Source: Stenotrophomonas sp. SAM-B
GTDB lineage: Bacteria > Pseudomonadota > Gammaproteobacteria > Xanthomonadales > Xanthomonadaceae
Length of the DNA stretch: 64,000 nucleotides
Direction: 5' to 3'
Assembly (NCBI RefSeq): GCF_013387485.1
Contig: NZ_JABBXB010000002.1
Location: 692,405 to 756,404, forward strand
Shown: positions 9,189 to 17,888 of the stretch, in pieces
Layout: every line of letters starts with the position of its first letter
Position numbering within the stretch: position 1 is the stretch's first letter
The notes under the pieces: generated by a model
What the model saw: only the letters and a program-made list of their open reading frames with translations
The model's database searches: none
What the model was told of the DNA's origin: nothing
Translations under genes and position numbers: made by a program

Positions 9189-10318
9189 ACACCGCCGGTG
9201 TACTCGACGACTACCTGGAGCAGCTGCTGGGCGACGCGATGCCGGCGCCGGCGGAGGTGGAGGCGCAGGCACCGCTGCCCGTTGCAGCGGCGGACCCCGT
9301 CGAAGTCACCGTCACTGCAGCGGCCCCCGCGACTGAAGAGGTCATCCCCCCGGGCTTCGATGATCTGCTGGATGAACTGCGCAACGATCCGCTGCTGAGC
9401 GGTGCGATGACCTTGTCCGCCGCTCCTGCGGTGGTCGAGGCGGCGGCTGAAACGGATGCTGCGATCGCGGCGCTACCCGTCGCAGCGCCTGGCTTCGATG
9501 ACCTGCTCGACGAACTGCGCAACGACCCGCTCCTCAGCGGCGCCATGCCCGCGCCCGCGGACGAGGCCCGCCCGAGCTGGGACGACCTGCCACCCGAGGT
9601 CGTCCACGAGACCGGCCCCGTGGCTGCCATCGCCCCACCCGTTGCGGCCCCCGCACCGGTCGTCGCGCCCACACCTGCTCCGGCACCTGCCCCAGCCCCT
9701 GCAGCCGTCCCCGTCGCGCCCGCCGCTCGTGCACCAGCAGTGCGCTCGATGCCGGCCATGGCGCCCATGCTGGCCGCCACAAGCGCCCGTGCCAACGCTC
9801 CCTCGCTGGCACAGAGCCGACCCGGCAGCTGGGAGGAGCTGCAGCGGCAGGCACGCGACCCGGCCTCCAGCCCACGCGAGAACCGCCGCGCCGCCGAACG
9901 GACCTCGCGCTGGCTGCGCCTGCGGTGTGGCGCCCAAGCCTACGCGCTGGAGCTGCTCAAGGTCCAGGAAGTGGTCCTGCCGGTACCGCTGCTGCCGCTG
10001 CGCGGCACCTCGCCGGCGATGCTGGGCATCATGAACCTGCGTGGCCAGGTAGTGCCGGTGATGGACCTCGGCATCCACCTGGGCAGCAGCGCGGCCGGCA
10101 ACGATGCCAATACCCGCATCGTGGTGCTGGAAGAGAATGGCGAGACCATGGGCCTGCGCGTGTCGGCGGTGGAAGATGTCGCCAACCTCACCGACTCCCA
10201 GATCGAGCCGCCGGACACCGCCCGCATCTGCCAGATCTCCAATGATCTGTTCCGCGGCGTGGCCCGTGGCGGCGCGCAACCGATGATCCTGCTGGACGCC
10301 ACCCAGCTGCTGAACTGA
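9185..10318 (+). CDS. parP: ParP-like CheW-domain protein, partner of ParC
   Basis: The 377-residue protein has a long N-terminal Ala/Pro/acidic region (about residues 1-240) and a C-terminal CheW-like domain (about 240-375: LRLRCGAQAYALELLKVQEV, LGIMNLRGQVVPVMDL). In Vibrio, ParP links ParC to CheA and stabilises the polar array. Two exact copies of GFDDLLDELRNDPLLSGAM occur in the N-terminal part (bases 9354-9410 and 9490-9546), separated by 26 residues. It overlaps parC by ATGA and ends the first chemotaxis operon. ParP assignment is by architecture and synteny. Confidence 0.85.
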   Translation: MNTAGVLDDYLEQLLGDAMPAPAEVEAQAPLPVAAADPVEVTVTAAAPATEEVIPPGFDDLLDELRNDPLLSGAMTLSAAPAVVEAAAETDAAIAALPVAAPGFDDLLDELRNDPLLSGAMPAPADEARPSWDDLPPEVVHETGPVAAIAPPVAAPAPVVAPTPAPAPAPAPAAVPVAPAARAPAVRSMPAMAPMLAATSARANAPSLAQSRPGSWEELQRQARDPASSPRENRRAAERTSRWLRLRCGAQAYALELLKVQEVVLPVPLLPLRGTSPAMLGIMNLRGQVVPVMDLGIHLGSSAAGNDANTRIVVLEENGETMGLRVSAVEDVANLTDSQIEPPDTARICQISNDLFRGVARGGAQPMILLDATQLLN

Positions 10319-10447
10319 CGTAGTGGCGGAGACCCTTGCCGCCATGCGTGGATGCGCGATCTGCACCGGCACGGGACACGGCAGCCCCCCATGGGGTGGC
10401 TCTACCGGATCGTTGGATGGAACGCTGACGATCCCCCCCCCTTCCGC

Positions 10448-10474
10448 TAAAGCTTTGATGGTTTGGGCCGTTAT
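10448..10474 (+). promoter_or_regulatory. Sigma-28 (FliA) promoter for STAS-cheY-cheA operon
   Basis: TAAA at 10448-10451, a 15-base spacer and GCCGTTAT at 10467-10474, a near-consensus FliA site. It lies in the 186-base gap after parP and about 30 bases before the STAS gene. Confidence 0.75.
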
Positions 10475-10504
10475 AGACCTCGGAACCGTTTGTCCGGAGC
10501 AATG

Positions 10505-10813
10505 ATGAGCACTGTGGCCTTGGGTGATGATCTCGGAATCGAGACCAGCACCGAGCTGAAAACCCGTTTGGCCCCCTTGGTGGATCAGGCCGGCGATCTG
10601 ACGCTGGATGCCAGCCAGATCGGCCGTATCCATACCGCCTCGGTGCAGGTGCTGTGCGCATTCGTCGAGGCCCGCCGCAAGGCCGGGCATCCCACCGGAT
10701 TCCACGGTTGCACCGCAACCTTCCGTGATGCCGCGCGTCTGCTCGGCGTCACCCAGGCCCTTGGCCTGGATGCACCCCATGACAACCTGAAATCTGTGGA
10801 GAACGCTGCATGA
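10505..10813 (+). CDS. STAS-domain protein of a chemotaxis operon
   Basis: A small 102-residue single-domain protein resembling STAS/anti-sigma antagonist proteins: an LTLDASQIGRIHTASVQVLCAF segment near the middle has the place and pattern of the STAS core strand and the Asp/Ser loop. Two ATGs are adjacent; the one at 10505 is chosen because GGAG at 10496 is better spaced to it. The gene overlaps cheY by ATGA, so it is coupled to a CheY and a CheA. Its role is not known; it could act as a partner or phosphorylation target in signalling. Confidence 0.8.
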   Translation: MSTVALGDDLGIETSTELKTRLAPLVDQAGDLTLDASQIGRIHTASVQVLCAFVEARRKAGHPTGFHGCTATFRDAARLLGVTQALGLDAPHDNLKSVENAA

Positions 10814-11175
10814 GCGCACGTATCTTGGTGGTGGACGATTCGGCGTCGATGCGCCAGATGGTCTCTTTCGCCCTCACCTCGGCCGGCTTTTCCGTCGAGG
10901 AAGCCGAAGACGGCGCGGTCGCCCTCGGTCGTGCCAAGGGCCAACGCTTCAACGCGGTGGTCACCGACGTCAACATGCCCAACATGGATGGCATCGCGCT
11001 GATCCGTGAGCTGCGCCAGCTGCCGGACTACAAGTTCACGCCGATGCTGATGCTGACCACCGAATCGGCCGCCGACAAGAAGTCCGAAGGCAAGGCCGCC
11101 GGTGCGACCGGCTGGCTGGTCAAGCCGTTCAATCCGGAACAGCTGGTCGCCACCGTCCAGAAAGTCCTGGGCTGA
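10810..11175 (+). CDS. cheY: CheY-like single-domain response regulator (second operon)
   Basis: A 121-residue receiver domain with the acidic pair in VVDDSASMRQM, phospho-acceptor Asp53 in TDVNMP, Thr in MLTTES, and Lys in LVKPFNP. It is closer in style to Tsr/Pil-type and alternative-cluster CheY proteins than to the flagellar-switch copy earlier in the window (different alpha4 surface: TESAADKKSEGKAAGATGW). It is coupled to the STAS gene by ATGA and followed by a second cheA. It probably receives phosphate from that kinase; whether it acts on the motor is uncertain. Confidence 0.9.
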   Translation: MSARILVVDDSASMRQMVSFALTSAGFSVEEAEDGAVALGRAKGQRFNAVVTDVNMPNMDGIALIRELRQLPDYKFTPMLMLTTESAADKKSEGKAAGATGWLVKPFNPEQLVATVQKVLG

Positions 11176-11220
11176 TCCCGCTTCACCCTTCCCTCCCCTC
11201 GCAACTGGACACCCCGCACC

Positions 11221-13194
11221 ATGAGCATGGATCTGCAACGTTTCCACGCCACCTTCTTCGAAGAAAGCCGCGAGGGGCTGGATGCGATGGAAGCTGGCCT
11301 GCTGGCGCTCGAATCGGGCCAGCAGGACCCGGAAATCATCAACTCGGTGTTCCGCGCCGCGCACTCGATCAAGGGCGGCGCCGGCACGTTCGGCTTCGAC
11401 GCGATCGCCGCCCTGACCCACGTGCTGGAAACGCTGCTGGACGAACTGCGCGCCGGCAAGCGGGCGCTGGAGCCGGCCGCGGTCGACGCGATGCTGGCGT
11501 CGGTGGACGTGCTGCGTGCCCTGCTGCGTGAAGCCGAACACGGCCAGGCCGCCGATCCGCAGGCGGTCGCCGAGGTCAAGGCGCGGCTGGAAGCAGTGCT
11601 GTCCGGCCAGGCCGCCGCCGCGACGCCGGTCGTCGCCGCCAAGGTCGATGACACCCCCGAGGCGTGGCAGATCGGCTTCGTGCCGGCACCGTCGCTGTTC
11701 ATGAGCGGCAACGACCCGCTGCGCATCATCCGCGAGCTCGAGCACCTGGGTTCGCTGCAGGTCGCCGCCCGCCTGGACCGCCTGCCCGGCTTCGATCAGC
11801 TCGATCCGCTCGAGGCTCACCTGGCGTGGGATCTTGGCCTGGTCGGCAAGGTGCCGCGCAGCAAGATCGAAGACACCTTCGCCTGGGTCGTGGACGACTG
11901 CGAACTGGACATCCGTCCGGCCGCACCGCCGAGCCTGGCCACCAGCACGCCGGTCGAGGCCAAGCCGGCCGCCGCCGTCGCCGCTGCACCGGCCGCTGCC
12001 GCACCGGCCGCCGCTGCACATGAAGCCGAGACCTCGATCCGCGTCAGCGTCGACAAGGTCGACGCTCTGATCAACCTGGTCGGCGAACTGGTCATCACCC
12101 AGGCCATGCTCAAGCAGGTCTCGCACGCACTGGACCCGGCGCAGGCCGAGCAGCTGCTGACCGGCCTGGACCTGCTGGAACGCAACACCCGCGATCTGCA
12201 GGAAGCGGTCATCGGCGTGCGCATGCTGCCGGTGGACGCCGTGTTCCGCCGCTTCCCGCGCCTGGTCCGCGATCTGTCCTCGCGCCTGGGCAAGCACGTG
12301 CGCCTGCGCACCATCGGCGAAGGTACCGAGCTGGACAAGGGCCTGATCGAGAAGATCGCCGATCCGCTCGTGCACCTGGTCCGCAATTCGATCGACCACG
12401 GCCTGGAAATGCCGGACGTGCGTCGCGAGGCGGGCAAGGACGAAACCGGCACGATCACGCTCGCCGCCTCGCACCAGGGCGGCCACATCGTGATCGAAGT
12501 CAGCGACGACGGCCGCGGCCTGAACCGCGACAAGATCCTGTCCAAGGCGCTCGAGCGTGGCCTGAGCGTGCCGGACAACCCCACCGATTCGCAGGTGTGG
12601 GACCTGATCTTCCAGCCGGGCTTCTCCACCGCCGATGCCGTCACGGATCTGTCGGGGCGTGGCGTCGGCATGGACGTGGTCCGCCGCAACATCCAGGCAC
12701 TGGGGGGCGAAGTTCAGCTGGAGAGCCAGGCCGGTAACGGCACCCGCGTGCTGATCCGCCTGCCGCTGACCCTGGCGATCCTGGACGGCATGACCGTCTC
12801 GGTCGCCGGCGAAACCCTGATCCTGCCGCTGGCCTACGTGCTGGAGGCGCTGCAGCCGCAGGCCGACGACGTTCGCACCATGGCCGGCGAAGGCCGCGTG
12901 CTGCGGGTGCGTGGCGAGTACCTGCCGATCCTTTCGCTCAGCGAGTACTACGGCTACGGTGGGCGTGCGCTGGATGATCCGCTGGTGGTGGTCGTTGAAG
13001 GCGATGGCCAGAAGATCGCGCTGGAAGTGGACGAACTGGTCGGCCAGCAGCAGGTCGTGGTCAAGAACATCGAGAACAACTACCGCCGCATCAGCGGTGT
13101 CTCCGGCGCCACCATCCTCGGCGATGGCCGGGTCGCGCTGATCGTCGACATCGGCGGACTGGTGCGCTCGCTCAAGGTGCCGCAGGCCGCGTAA
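11221..13194 (+). CDS. cheA: CheA, second chemotaxis histidine kinase
   Basis: A full CheA of 657 residues: P1 with His48 in AHSIKGGAG, a P2-like domain (about 140-230, with the signature GNDPLRIIRELEHLG), an Ala/Pro linker, P3, P4 ATPase (VRNSIDHGLEMP, DDGRGLN, GRGVGMDVV) and P5 CheW-like. It differs from the first CheA in having this P2-like domain, so the two kinases are not recent duplicates. It follows its cheY by 45 bases. A GC-rich hairpin follows the stop codon. It probably works with the MCPs and cheW downstream. Confidence 0.95.
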   Translation: MSMDLQRFHATFFEESREGLDAMEAGLLALESGQQDPEIINSVFRAAHSIKGGAGTFGFDAIAALTHVLETLLDELRAGKRALEPAAVDAMLASVDVLRALLREAEHGQAADPQAVAEVKARLEAVLSGQAAAATPVVAAKVDDTPEAWQIGFVPAPSLFMSGNDPLRIIRELEHLGSLQVAARLDRLPGFDQLDPLEAHLAWDLGLVGKVPRSKIEDTFAWVVDDCELDIRPAAPPSLATSTPVEAKPAAAVAAAPAAAAPAAAAHEAETSIRVSVDKVDALINLVGELVITQAMLKQVSHALDPAQAEQLLTGLDLLERNTRDLQEAVIGVRMLPVDAVFRRFPRLVRDLSSRLGKHVRLRTIGEGTELDKGLIEKIADPLVHLVRNSIDHGLEMPDVRREAGKDETGTITLAASHQGGHIVIEVSDDGRGLNRDKILSKALERGLSVPDNPTDSQVWDLIFQPGFSTADAVTDLSGRGVGMDVVRRNIQALGGEVQLESQAGNGTRVLIRLPLTLAILDGMTVSVAGETLILPLAYVLEALQPQADDVRTMAGEGRVLRVRGEYLPILSLSEYYGYGGRALDDPLVVVVEGDGQKIALEVDELVGQQQVVVKNIENNYRRISGVSGATILGDGRVALIVDIGGLVRSLKVPQAA

Positions 13195-13220
13195 CGCCGC
13201 CGCCCTCACGCTGTCTCCGA

Positions 13221-13248
13221 CGCCGCCGCTCCCCCGGGAGCGGCGGCG
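13221..13248 (+). terminator. GC-rich hairpin after cheA
   Basis: CGCCGCCGCTCC and GGAGCGGCGGCG pair perfectly (12 bp) around a CCCG loop, followed by TTCGTTCG rather than a clean T run. It is placed 26 bases after the stop codon, so a terminator or mRNA-end hairpin is likely. Confidence 0.6.
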
Positions 13249-13437
13249 TTCGTTCGCGGGTGGACGACGGCAGGCGACACACGCCGAACTGTGAACTCCA
13301 TCGAGGGCCACCGTGCAAAGCATCGGCCCCCACCCTCCGCCTGCGTACGGTCAACGCCCGGCAAACCCTTGCAACAGCAACCATCCCGGCCCGCTGAACG
13401 TTGGCCACGGCCGTGAAAAAAATGTGACGCCGCACTA

Positions 13438-13465
13438 TCAAGTTGCGGCCGATCAACGCCGCTAT
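13438..13465 (+). promoter_or_regulatory. Possible sigma-28 promoter for the first MCP
   Basis: TCAAG at 13438 and GCCGCTAT at 13458-13465, with a 16-base spacer from TCAA instead of 15. A GCCGATCA lies between them but has no matching -35. This is a weaker match than the other FliA sites here. Confidence 0.4.
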
Positions 13466-13582
13466 CCGAAGTAGCGACCACGGCAACCGTCGCGCGCTCC
13501 TCCGCTCCCGCGTCTCCCCATCCCGCTGATTCCGCCCAGCACCCCACGGCTGTGCGCCACTGCCCTGCCCGGAGTTCCAATC

Positions 13583-15838
13583 ATGAAGTGGTTCCACGAC
13601 CTGCCCATCGCCCGCAAGCTGGCGGTAGGCTTCACCCTCACCACGTTGATGACGCTGGCCCTGGGCGTCTTCGTCCTGGTCCGTCTTGGCGAAGCCAATG
13701 ACCAGCTGCGTGCGATGAGCACCAACGACATTCCCTCGGTCCAGCACCTGGGCGAGGTGCGCGCGCAGCTCGGCGAATTCCGTACCTACGAGATGGCGCA
13801 GCTGACGGTGCTCGACAAGCCGGAGTCGGTTGCCGACTACGACAAGCGCATGGCCGACACCGGCAAGATCGTGAATGCAGAGCTGGCCGCCTACGCCGCG
13901 CTGCCGGCCGGCGACAAGGAGCGCCAGCTCTACGAGGTGGTCGCCGCCCGTACCGCCGACTACTTCAAGGCCAACGGCCTGATCAAGGCCGCGATCGCCG
14001 CCGGCGACGGCGTCACCGCCCAGCAGATCTCCGACGAGCAGTCGCGCCCGGCGCGCCGCGCGCTGTTCGCCGCGCTCAAGGAACTGGGCGAGTTCAGCAA
14101 CGGCGTCGTCGCCAGCCGCATCGAAAGCGCCAACGCCACCCACCGCAACAGCATCTACGCGATCATCGGCTGCATCGTGCTGCTCTCGCTGCTGGCCGCG
14201 GTGATGGGCGTGGTGATCTCGCGCGCCGTCACCCGCCCGCTGGGCCAGGCCGTGCACGCCATCCAGTCGGTGGCGCGTGGCGATCTGTCGGTCAACATCC
14301 AGGCCACCAGCAAGGATGAAGCCGGCAAGATGCTGGCCGCGACCCGCGACATGACGGTGATGCTGCGTCGCTTCTCCGAGCAGACCCAGCAGATGGTCGA
14401 GATGCATGCCGGTCCGGACATCAGCCACCGCATCCCGGAAGATTTCCCGGGCGTGTACGGCCAGCTGGCCGTCGGCGTCAACACGGTGATCTTCGAGCAC
14501 CTGGATTCGATCAAGGACGCGATCAACGTCCTGAACCAGTACGCCGCCGGCGACCTCTCGCCGAACGCCCGCCGCCTGCCCGGCACCCGCGCGATCCTGC
14601 ACGAATCGATGGATGCGGCCAAGGCCAGCCTGCTGGCGATCAACACCCAGATCCAGTCGCTGGCCCAGGCGGCGGCGGCCGGTGACTTCACCCAGCGCGG
14701 CGATGCGCTGCGGTTCGAGCACGACTTCCGGGTCATGATCGAGAACCTCAACACCATGATGCAGGTCGCCGACGGCAACCTGTCCCAGCTCTCGCACCTG
14801 CTGCAGTCGATCGCCTCCGGCGACCTGACCGCGCGCATGCAGGGCGAGTTCCACGGCGTGTTCGCCGCGATGCGCGACGATGCCAACACCACCGTCGCCC
14901 AGCTGACCCAGATCGTCGGCCGCATCCAGCAGGCCTCCTCCAGCATCAGCACCGCGGCGGGCGAGATCGCCTCCGGCAACAACGACCTGTCGCGCCGCAC
15001 CGAGCAGCAGGCCGCCAACCTGGAAGAAACCGCCGCCTCGATGGAGGAACTGACCTCCACCGTGCGCCAGAACGCCGAGCATGCCCGCCAGGCCAACCAG
15101 CTCGCCATCGGCGCGCACTCGGTGGCCTCGCAGGGCGGCGAAGTGGTCGGCCGCGTGGTCAGCACCATGCACGAGATCGACGCCTCCTCGCGCCGCATCG
15201 CCGACATCATCACGGTCATCGACGGCATCGCGTTCCAGACCAACATCCTGGCGCTGAACGCTGCGGTCGAGGCGGCACGTGCTGGCGAACAGGGGCGCGG
15301 CTTTGCGGTCGTGGCCTCCGAAGTGCGCACCCTGGCCCAGCGCTCGGCGGGCGCCGCCAAGGAGATCAAGGGGCTCATCGATGAGTCCGTCGGCAAGGTC
15401 GCCGAGGGCTCGCAACTGGTCAACCAGGCCGGTGCCACGATGGGCGAGATCGTCGCCTCGGTGCAGCGCGTGACCGACATCATGGCCGAGATTTCCGCCG
15501 CCTCGCAGGAACAGTCGGCCGGCATCGAGCAGGTCAACACCACCGTGGTGCAGATGGACGAAACCACCCAGCAGAATGCCGCGCTGGTGGAAGAAGCCAC
15601 TGCCGCCGCCCGCGCCATGGAAGAGCAGGCCGGCCACCTGACCGACGCCGTCTCGCTGTTCAAGCTGGACGGGCAAGCCTACGCTGCCCCGGCGGCCGCA
15701 CCGGCCGCCGGGGTGCGTTCGCCTGCCGCAGCGCGAGCCGCCGCCCCGGCCAAGCCGCGCAGTGTCGTCGCCGCACCGCGCCGGGCCATGGCCCGGGAAC
15801 CGGCACTGGCCAACGACGCCGAGTGGCAGGAGTTCTGA
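13583..15838 (+). CDS. Methyl-accepting chemotaxis protein with four-helix-bundle type sensor
   Basis: A 751-residue receptor. A membrane helix at about residues 10-32 and another at about 190-215 enclose a periplasmic helical domain of about 155 residues (4HB type). A HAMP domain follows, then further HAMP-like repeats ([23 protein letters not shown]). The signalling domain has the hairpin tip [33 protein letters not shown] in normal form. Methylation-site helices flank it ([17 protein letters not shown]). The C-terminus is EWQEF after an Ala/Pro linker, probably a CheR/CheB docking peptide. The ligand is unknown. Confidence 0.93.
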   Translation: MKWFHDLPIARKLAVGFTLTTLMTLALGVFVLVRLGEANDQLRAMSTNDIPSVQHLGEVRAQLGEFRTYEMAQLTVLDKPESVADYDKRMADTGKIVNAELAAYAALPAGDKERQLYEVVAARTADYFKANGLIKAAIAAGDGVTAQQISDEQSRPARRALFAALKELGEFSNGVVASRIESANATHRNSIYAIIGCIVLLSLLAAVMGVVISRAVTRPLGQAVHAIQSVARGDLSVNIQATSKDEAGKMLAATRDMTVMLRRFSEQTQQMVEMHAGPDISHRIPEDFPGVYGQLAVGVNTVIFEHLDSIKDAINVLNQYAAGDLSPNARRLPGTRAILHESMDAAKASLLAINTQIQSLAQAAAAGDFTQRGDALRFEHDFRVMIENLNTMMQVADGNLSQLSHLLQSIASGDLTARMQGEFHGVFAAMRDDANTTVAQLTQIVGRIQQASSSISTAAGEIASGNNDLSRRTEQQAANLEETAASMEELTSTVRQNAEHARQANQLAIGAHSVASQGGEVVGRVVSTMHEIDASSRRIADIITVIDGIAFQTNILALNAAVEAARAGEQGRGFAVVASEVRTLAQRSAGAAKEIKGLIDESVGKVAEGSQLVNQAGATMGEIVASVQRVTDIMAEISAASQEQSAGIEQVNTTVVQMDETTQQNAALVEEATAAARAMEEQAGHLTDAVSLFKLDGQAYAAPAAAPAAGVRSPAAARAAAPAKPRSVVAAPRRAMAREPALANDAEWQEF

Positions 15839-15868
15839 TCACGCCCGCGACGTGATCCATTGCGCCTG

Positions 15869-15905
15869 ACGACACCCCGCCCCGGCGGGGTGTCGTCGTT
15901 TCACC
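15869..15905 (+). terminator. Rho-independent terminator after the first MCP
   Basis: ACGACACCCCGCC and GGCGGGGTGTCGT form a 13-bp perfect stem with a CC loop, followed by CGTTT. It starts 31 bases after the MCP stop codon. Confidence 0.8.
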
Positions 15906-15972
15906 GGCCCGCCGCCGGCACCGCACGCCGGAACCGCGGCCCGTCTTCTTCGCGGGGCGACACAATTCCCCC

Positions 15973-15999
15973 TACATAAATGTGAACTACTGCCGATAA
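15973..15999 (+). promoter_or_regulatory. Sigma-28 (FliA) promoter for ycgR
   Basis: A perfect GCCGATAA at 15992-15999 with TACA 15 bases upstream at 15973-15976 (consensus TAAA). A TAAA also occurs at 15977 but only 11 bases away. It sits 57 bases before the chosen ycgR start. Confidence 0.65.
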
Positions 16000-16055
16000 A
16001 CGGACAGAGCCCCGGTATGTACGCGTGCCGGCACCCGCCCAACCCAGCAGATTCC

Positions 16056-16835
16056 ATGTCCGAAGGCAGCCACGACGCACACGACCGACCCCATGCCACC
16101 CACGACGATGGCACGGATGACCGGTACCTGGTCCGCAACCCCCGCCAGATCCGGCAGTTGCTGCAGGCGCTGATCGACCAGCGTTCGTTGATCAACGCCC
16201 ACCTGGGCGGCCGCGACCAGTCCTTCCCCACCGCGGTGCTGGAACTGGACGACGACGAGGATTCGCTGCTGCTGGACGGCAGCCCCTCCGAGACCTCCAA
16301 CCGCGCTGCCGAAGAGGCCGGCCATCTGCTCTGCTTCGCGCAGCTGGACCGGGTGATGGTGCGCTTCCGCCTGGACGGCCTGGAGCGCGTGCGCAATGAA
16401 GGCCACGTCGCCTTCCGCGCGCCCTTCCCCGAGGAGCTGGTGCACCTGCAGCGCCGCGAGCTGTATCGGCTGGAAACGCCGATCACCGATTCACCGCACC
16501 TGCAGTTCCCGGTCAACGAAGACCGCAGCGAGATCCTGCAGCTGCGCGTGGTGGACATCAGCGGCGGCGGCCTGGCCGTCACGGTGCCGGTGGACTGCAA
16601 CGTGTTCTCGCTGCAGAAACGCTACGCGGCCCAGCTGGACCTGCCCGATGGCAGCCCGCTGCATGTCTCGCTGGTCGTCTGCAACCAGTTGGCGGTCAAG
16701 CTGCCCAACGGGGTCGAAATGAAACGCATCGGCATGCGCTTCGACGACCTCCCGCGCGGTGGCGACAGCGCGATCCAGCGCTACATCTTCCGCATCGACC
16801 GGCAGCGGAGTGCGAGGAAGAATGGGGAAAGCTGA
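16056..16835 (+). CDS. ycgR: YcgR-type PilZ protein, c-di-GMP flagellar brake
   Basis: A 259-residue two-domain protein: an N-terminal YcgR domain (about 15-125) and a C-terminal PilZ domain. The c-di-GMP motif is present as RRELYR at about residue 133 and DISGGG at about 166. In other bacteria YcgR slows the flagellar motor when c-di-GMP is high. An earlier in-frame ATG at 16017 would add 13 residues, but a transcript from the FliA promoter would begin only about 10 bases before it, so 16056 is preferred. It links c-di-GMP, which RpfG in this window should degrade, to motility. Confidence 0.9.
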   Translation: MSEGSHDAHDRPHATHDDGTDDRYLVRNPRQIRQLLQALIDQRSLINAHLGGRDQSFPTAVLELDDDEDSLLLDGSPSETSNRAAEEAGHLLCFAQLDRVMVRFRLDGLERVRNEGHVAFRAPFPEELVHLQRRELYRLETPITDSPHLQFPVNEDRSEILQLRVVDISGGGLAVTVPVDCNVFSLQKRYAAQLDLPDGSPLHVSLVVCNQLAVKLPNGVEMKRIGMRFDDLPRGGDSAIQRYIFRIDRQRSARKNGES

Positions 16836-16949
16836 TGGCTGCTTCAACTGCGTGGCGCTGGTGATGCGTGATCGGGGCAGCGGCTGTTGGCCTTGCTGCC
16901 GCTGTCGATGTTGCCATTGCTGTTACTGACACACCGACGCACTGTCGAA

Positions 16950-17056
16950 GGGCTGGTGTGGGTGGGTTGGCGGGACCATGAGCGCCATGGATGGCGCGAC
17001 ATGAGCCTCCATGGACGGATTCACGGCGTGTCCCGCCTACCCACCCACACCAGCCC
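16950..17056. repeat. 107-base imperfect palindrome (hairpin element)
   Basis: The outer arms 16950-16976 and 17030-17056 are complementary over 27 bases with one mismatch (left arm begins GGGCTGGTGTGGGTGGG). Inside is a second palindrome, GCGCCATGGATGGCGC, at 16982-16997, followed by GAGCCTCCATGGACGG. The layout resembles a REP/MITE-like mobile hairpin. It lies ahead of, and does not disrupt, the cheW promoter. Confidence 0.8.
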
Positions 17057-17145
17057 AGCCCAGCCGCCGAATGCCACACCCCCCACGCCGTTGCTTTTGC
17101 AGCTGCAGTTGAACGCAACGCCGAGTCTCCAGAGTCCAGCACCCC

Positions 17146-17172
17146 TAAAGTCGCCCCCGGCCAGGCCGATAT
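17146..17172 (+). promoter_or_regulatory. Sigma-28 (FliA) promoter for cheW
   Basis: TAAA at 17146-17149 (in CCTAAAG), a 15-base spacer, then GCCGATAT at 17165-17172. It lies 51 bases before the cheW ATG and is one of the best matches in the window. Confidence 0.8.
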
Positions 17173-17223
17173 CCAGCGTGACCCCCGGTTATTCGACCGC
17201 CACGCCCGATCCAGGACCCCTCG

Positions 17224-17715
17224 ATGAACGACAAGAACAGCAACGCCACCAGCGACGGCGGCGAATACCTCAGCTTCACCCTCGGCGCCGAGCACTACGG
17301 CGTGGACATCCTCAAAGTCCAGGAAATCCGCGGCTACGACTCCGTCACCCGCGTCCCCGATGCCCCCGACTACATCAAGGGCGTCATCAACCTGCGCGGC
17401 ACCATCGTCCCCGTCATCGACCTGCGCCTCAAACTGCGCCTGGAAAATGCCACCTATGACGCCTTCACCGTCATGATCGTCCTCAACGTCGAAGACCGCG
17501 TCGTCGGCATCGTCGTCGACAGCGTCTCCGACGTCATCCCGCTGGCCGCCGACCAGATCCGCCCGACGCCTGAATTCGGCGCCGCCGTCGATACCCGCTT
17601 CATCTCCGGCATCGGCACCCAGGACGATCGCATGCTCATCCTGCTCGATATCGAAACCCTCCTCGACAGCGCCGACATGGGCCAGGCCCCGGTCATCGAC
17701 GACGTCGCAGCCTGA
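17224..17715 (+). CDS. cheW: CheW, receptor-kinase coupling protein
   Basis: A 163-residue single CheW domain that couples receptors to CheA: YLSFTLGAEHYGVDILKVQEIRG, then VPDAPDYIKGVINLRGTIVPVIDLRLKL and the VGIVVDSVSDV strand. It stands alone with its own FliA promoter. Its codon choice is notable: valine is nearly always GTC and proline mostly CCC, while neighbouring chemotaxis genes mix GTG/GTC and prefer CCG. The protein itself is ordinary. Confidence 0.95.
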   Translation: MNDKNSNATSDGGEYLSFTLGAEHYGVDILKVQEIRGYDSVTRVPDAPDYIKGVINLRGTIVPVIDLRLKLRLENATYDAFTVMIVLNVEDRVVGIVVDSVSDVIPLAADQIRPTPEFGAAVDTRFISGIGTQDDRMLILLDIETLLDSADMGQAPVIDDVAA

Positions 17716-17787
17716 GACATCCGTCACAGAACAAACAGCGGACTGCGCCCGGTACATACCGTGACAGCCACTGAAGAAAAAACACGC

Positions 17788-17814
17788 TTCAGTTCCGCCC
17801 GGTCCGGCCGATAG
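17788..17814 (+). promoter_or_regulatory. Weak sigma-28-like promoter for the OB-fold protein/MCP unit
   Basis: GCCGATAG at 17807-17814, with TTCA 15 bases upstream at 17788-17791 inside CTTCAGTT. The -10 matches FliA well but the -35 is poor. Confidence 0.45.
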
Positions 17815-17888
17815 CTGGTTTCAGAACCCGGCTGCACTGGATCGCCCATGGCCGGGCCAACTGCCCTTATCCCCGGAGAATGTTCCCG

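Larger units (their letters stand above)
13195..13582. other. Intergenic region between cheA and the first MCP gene
   Basis: This 388-base stretch has no credible gene. It holds a GC-rich hairpin just after cheA and a weak FliA-like promoter about 120 bases before the MCP start. A short A-rich tract (GTGAAAAAAATGTGA) lies near 13413-13427. I see nothing else in it. Confidence 0.7.
16836..17223. other. Intergenic region with a large palindrome and the cheW promoter
   Basis: This 388-base gap has no credible gene. It contains a 107-base hairpin element at 16950-17056 and a FliA promoter at 17146-17172. The remaining sequence shows nothing I can name. Confidence 0.7.

Noticed and set aside
10585..13323. 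912-codon open frame on the - strand over cheY and cheA
   Set aside because: Antisense shadow of the codon pattern of cheA; no family features.
16836..17223. A gene in the ycgR-cheW gap
   Set aside because: Possible frames run through the hairpin repeat and the promoter, lack ribosome sites and give low-complexity products.
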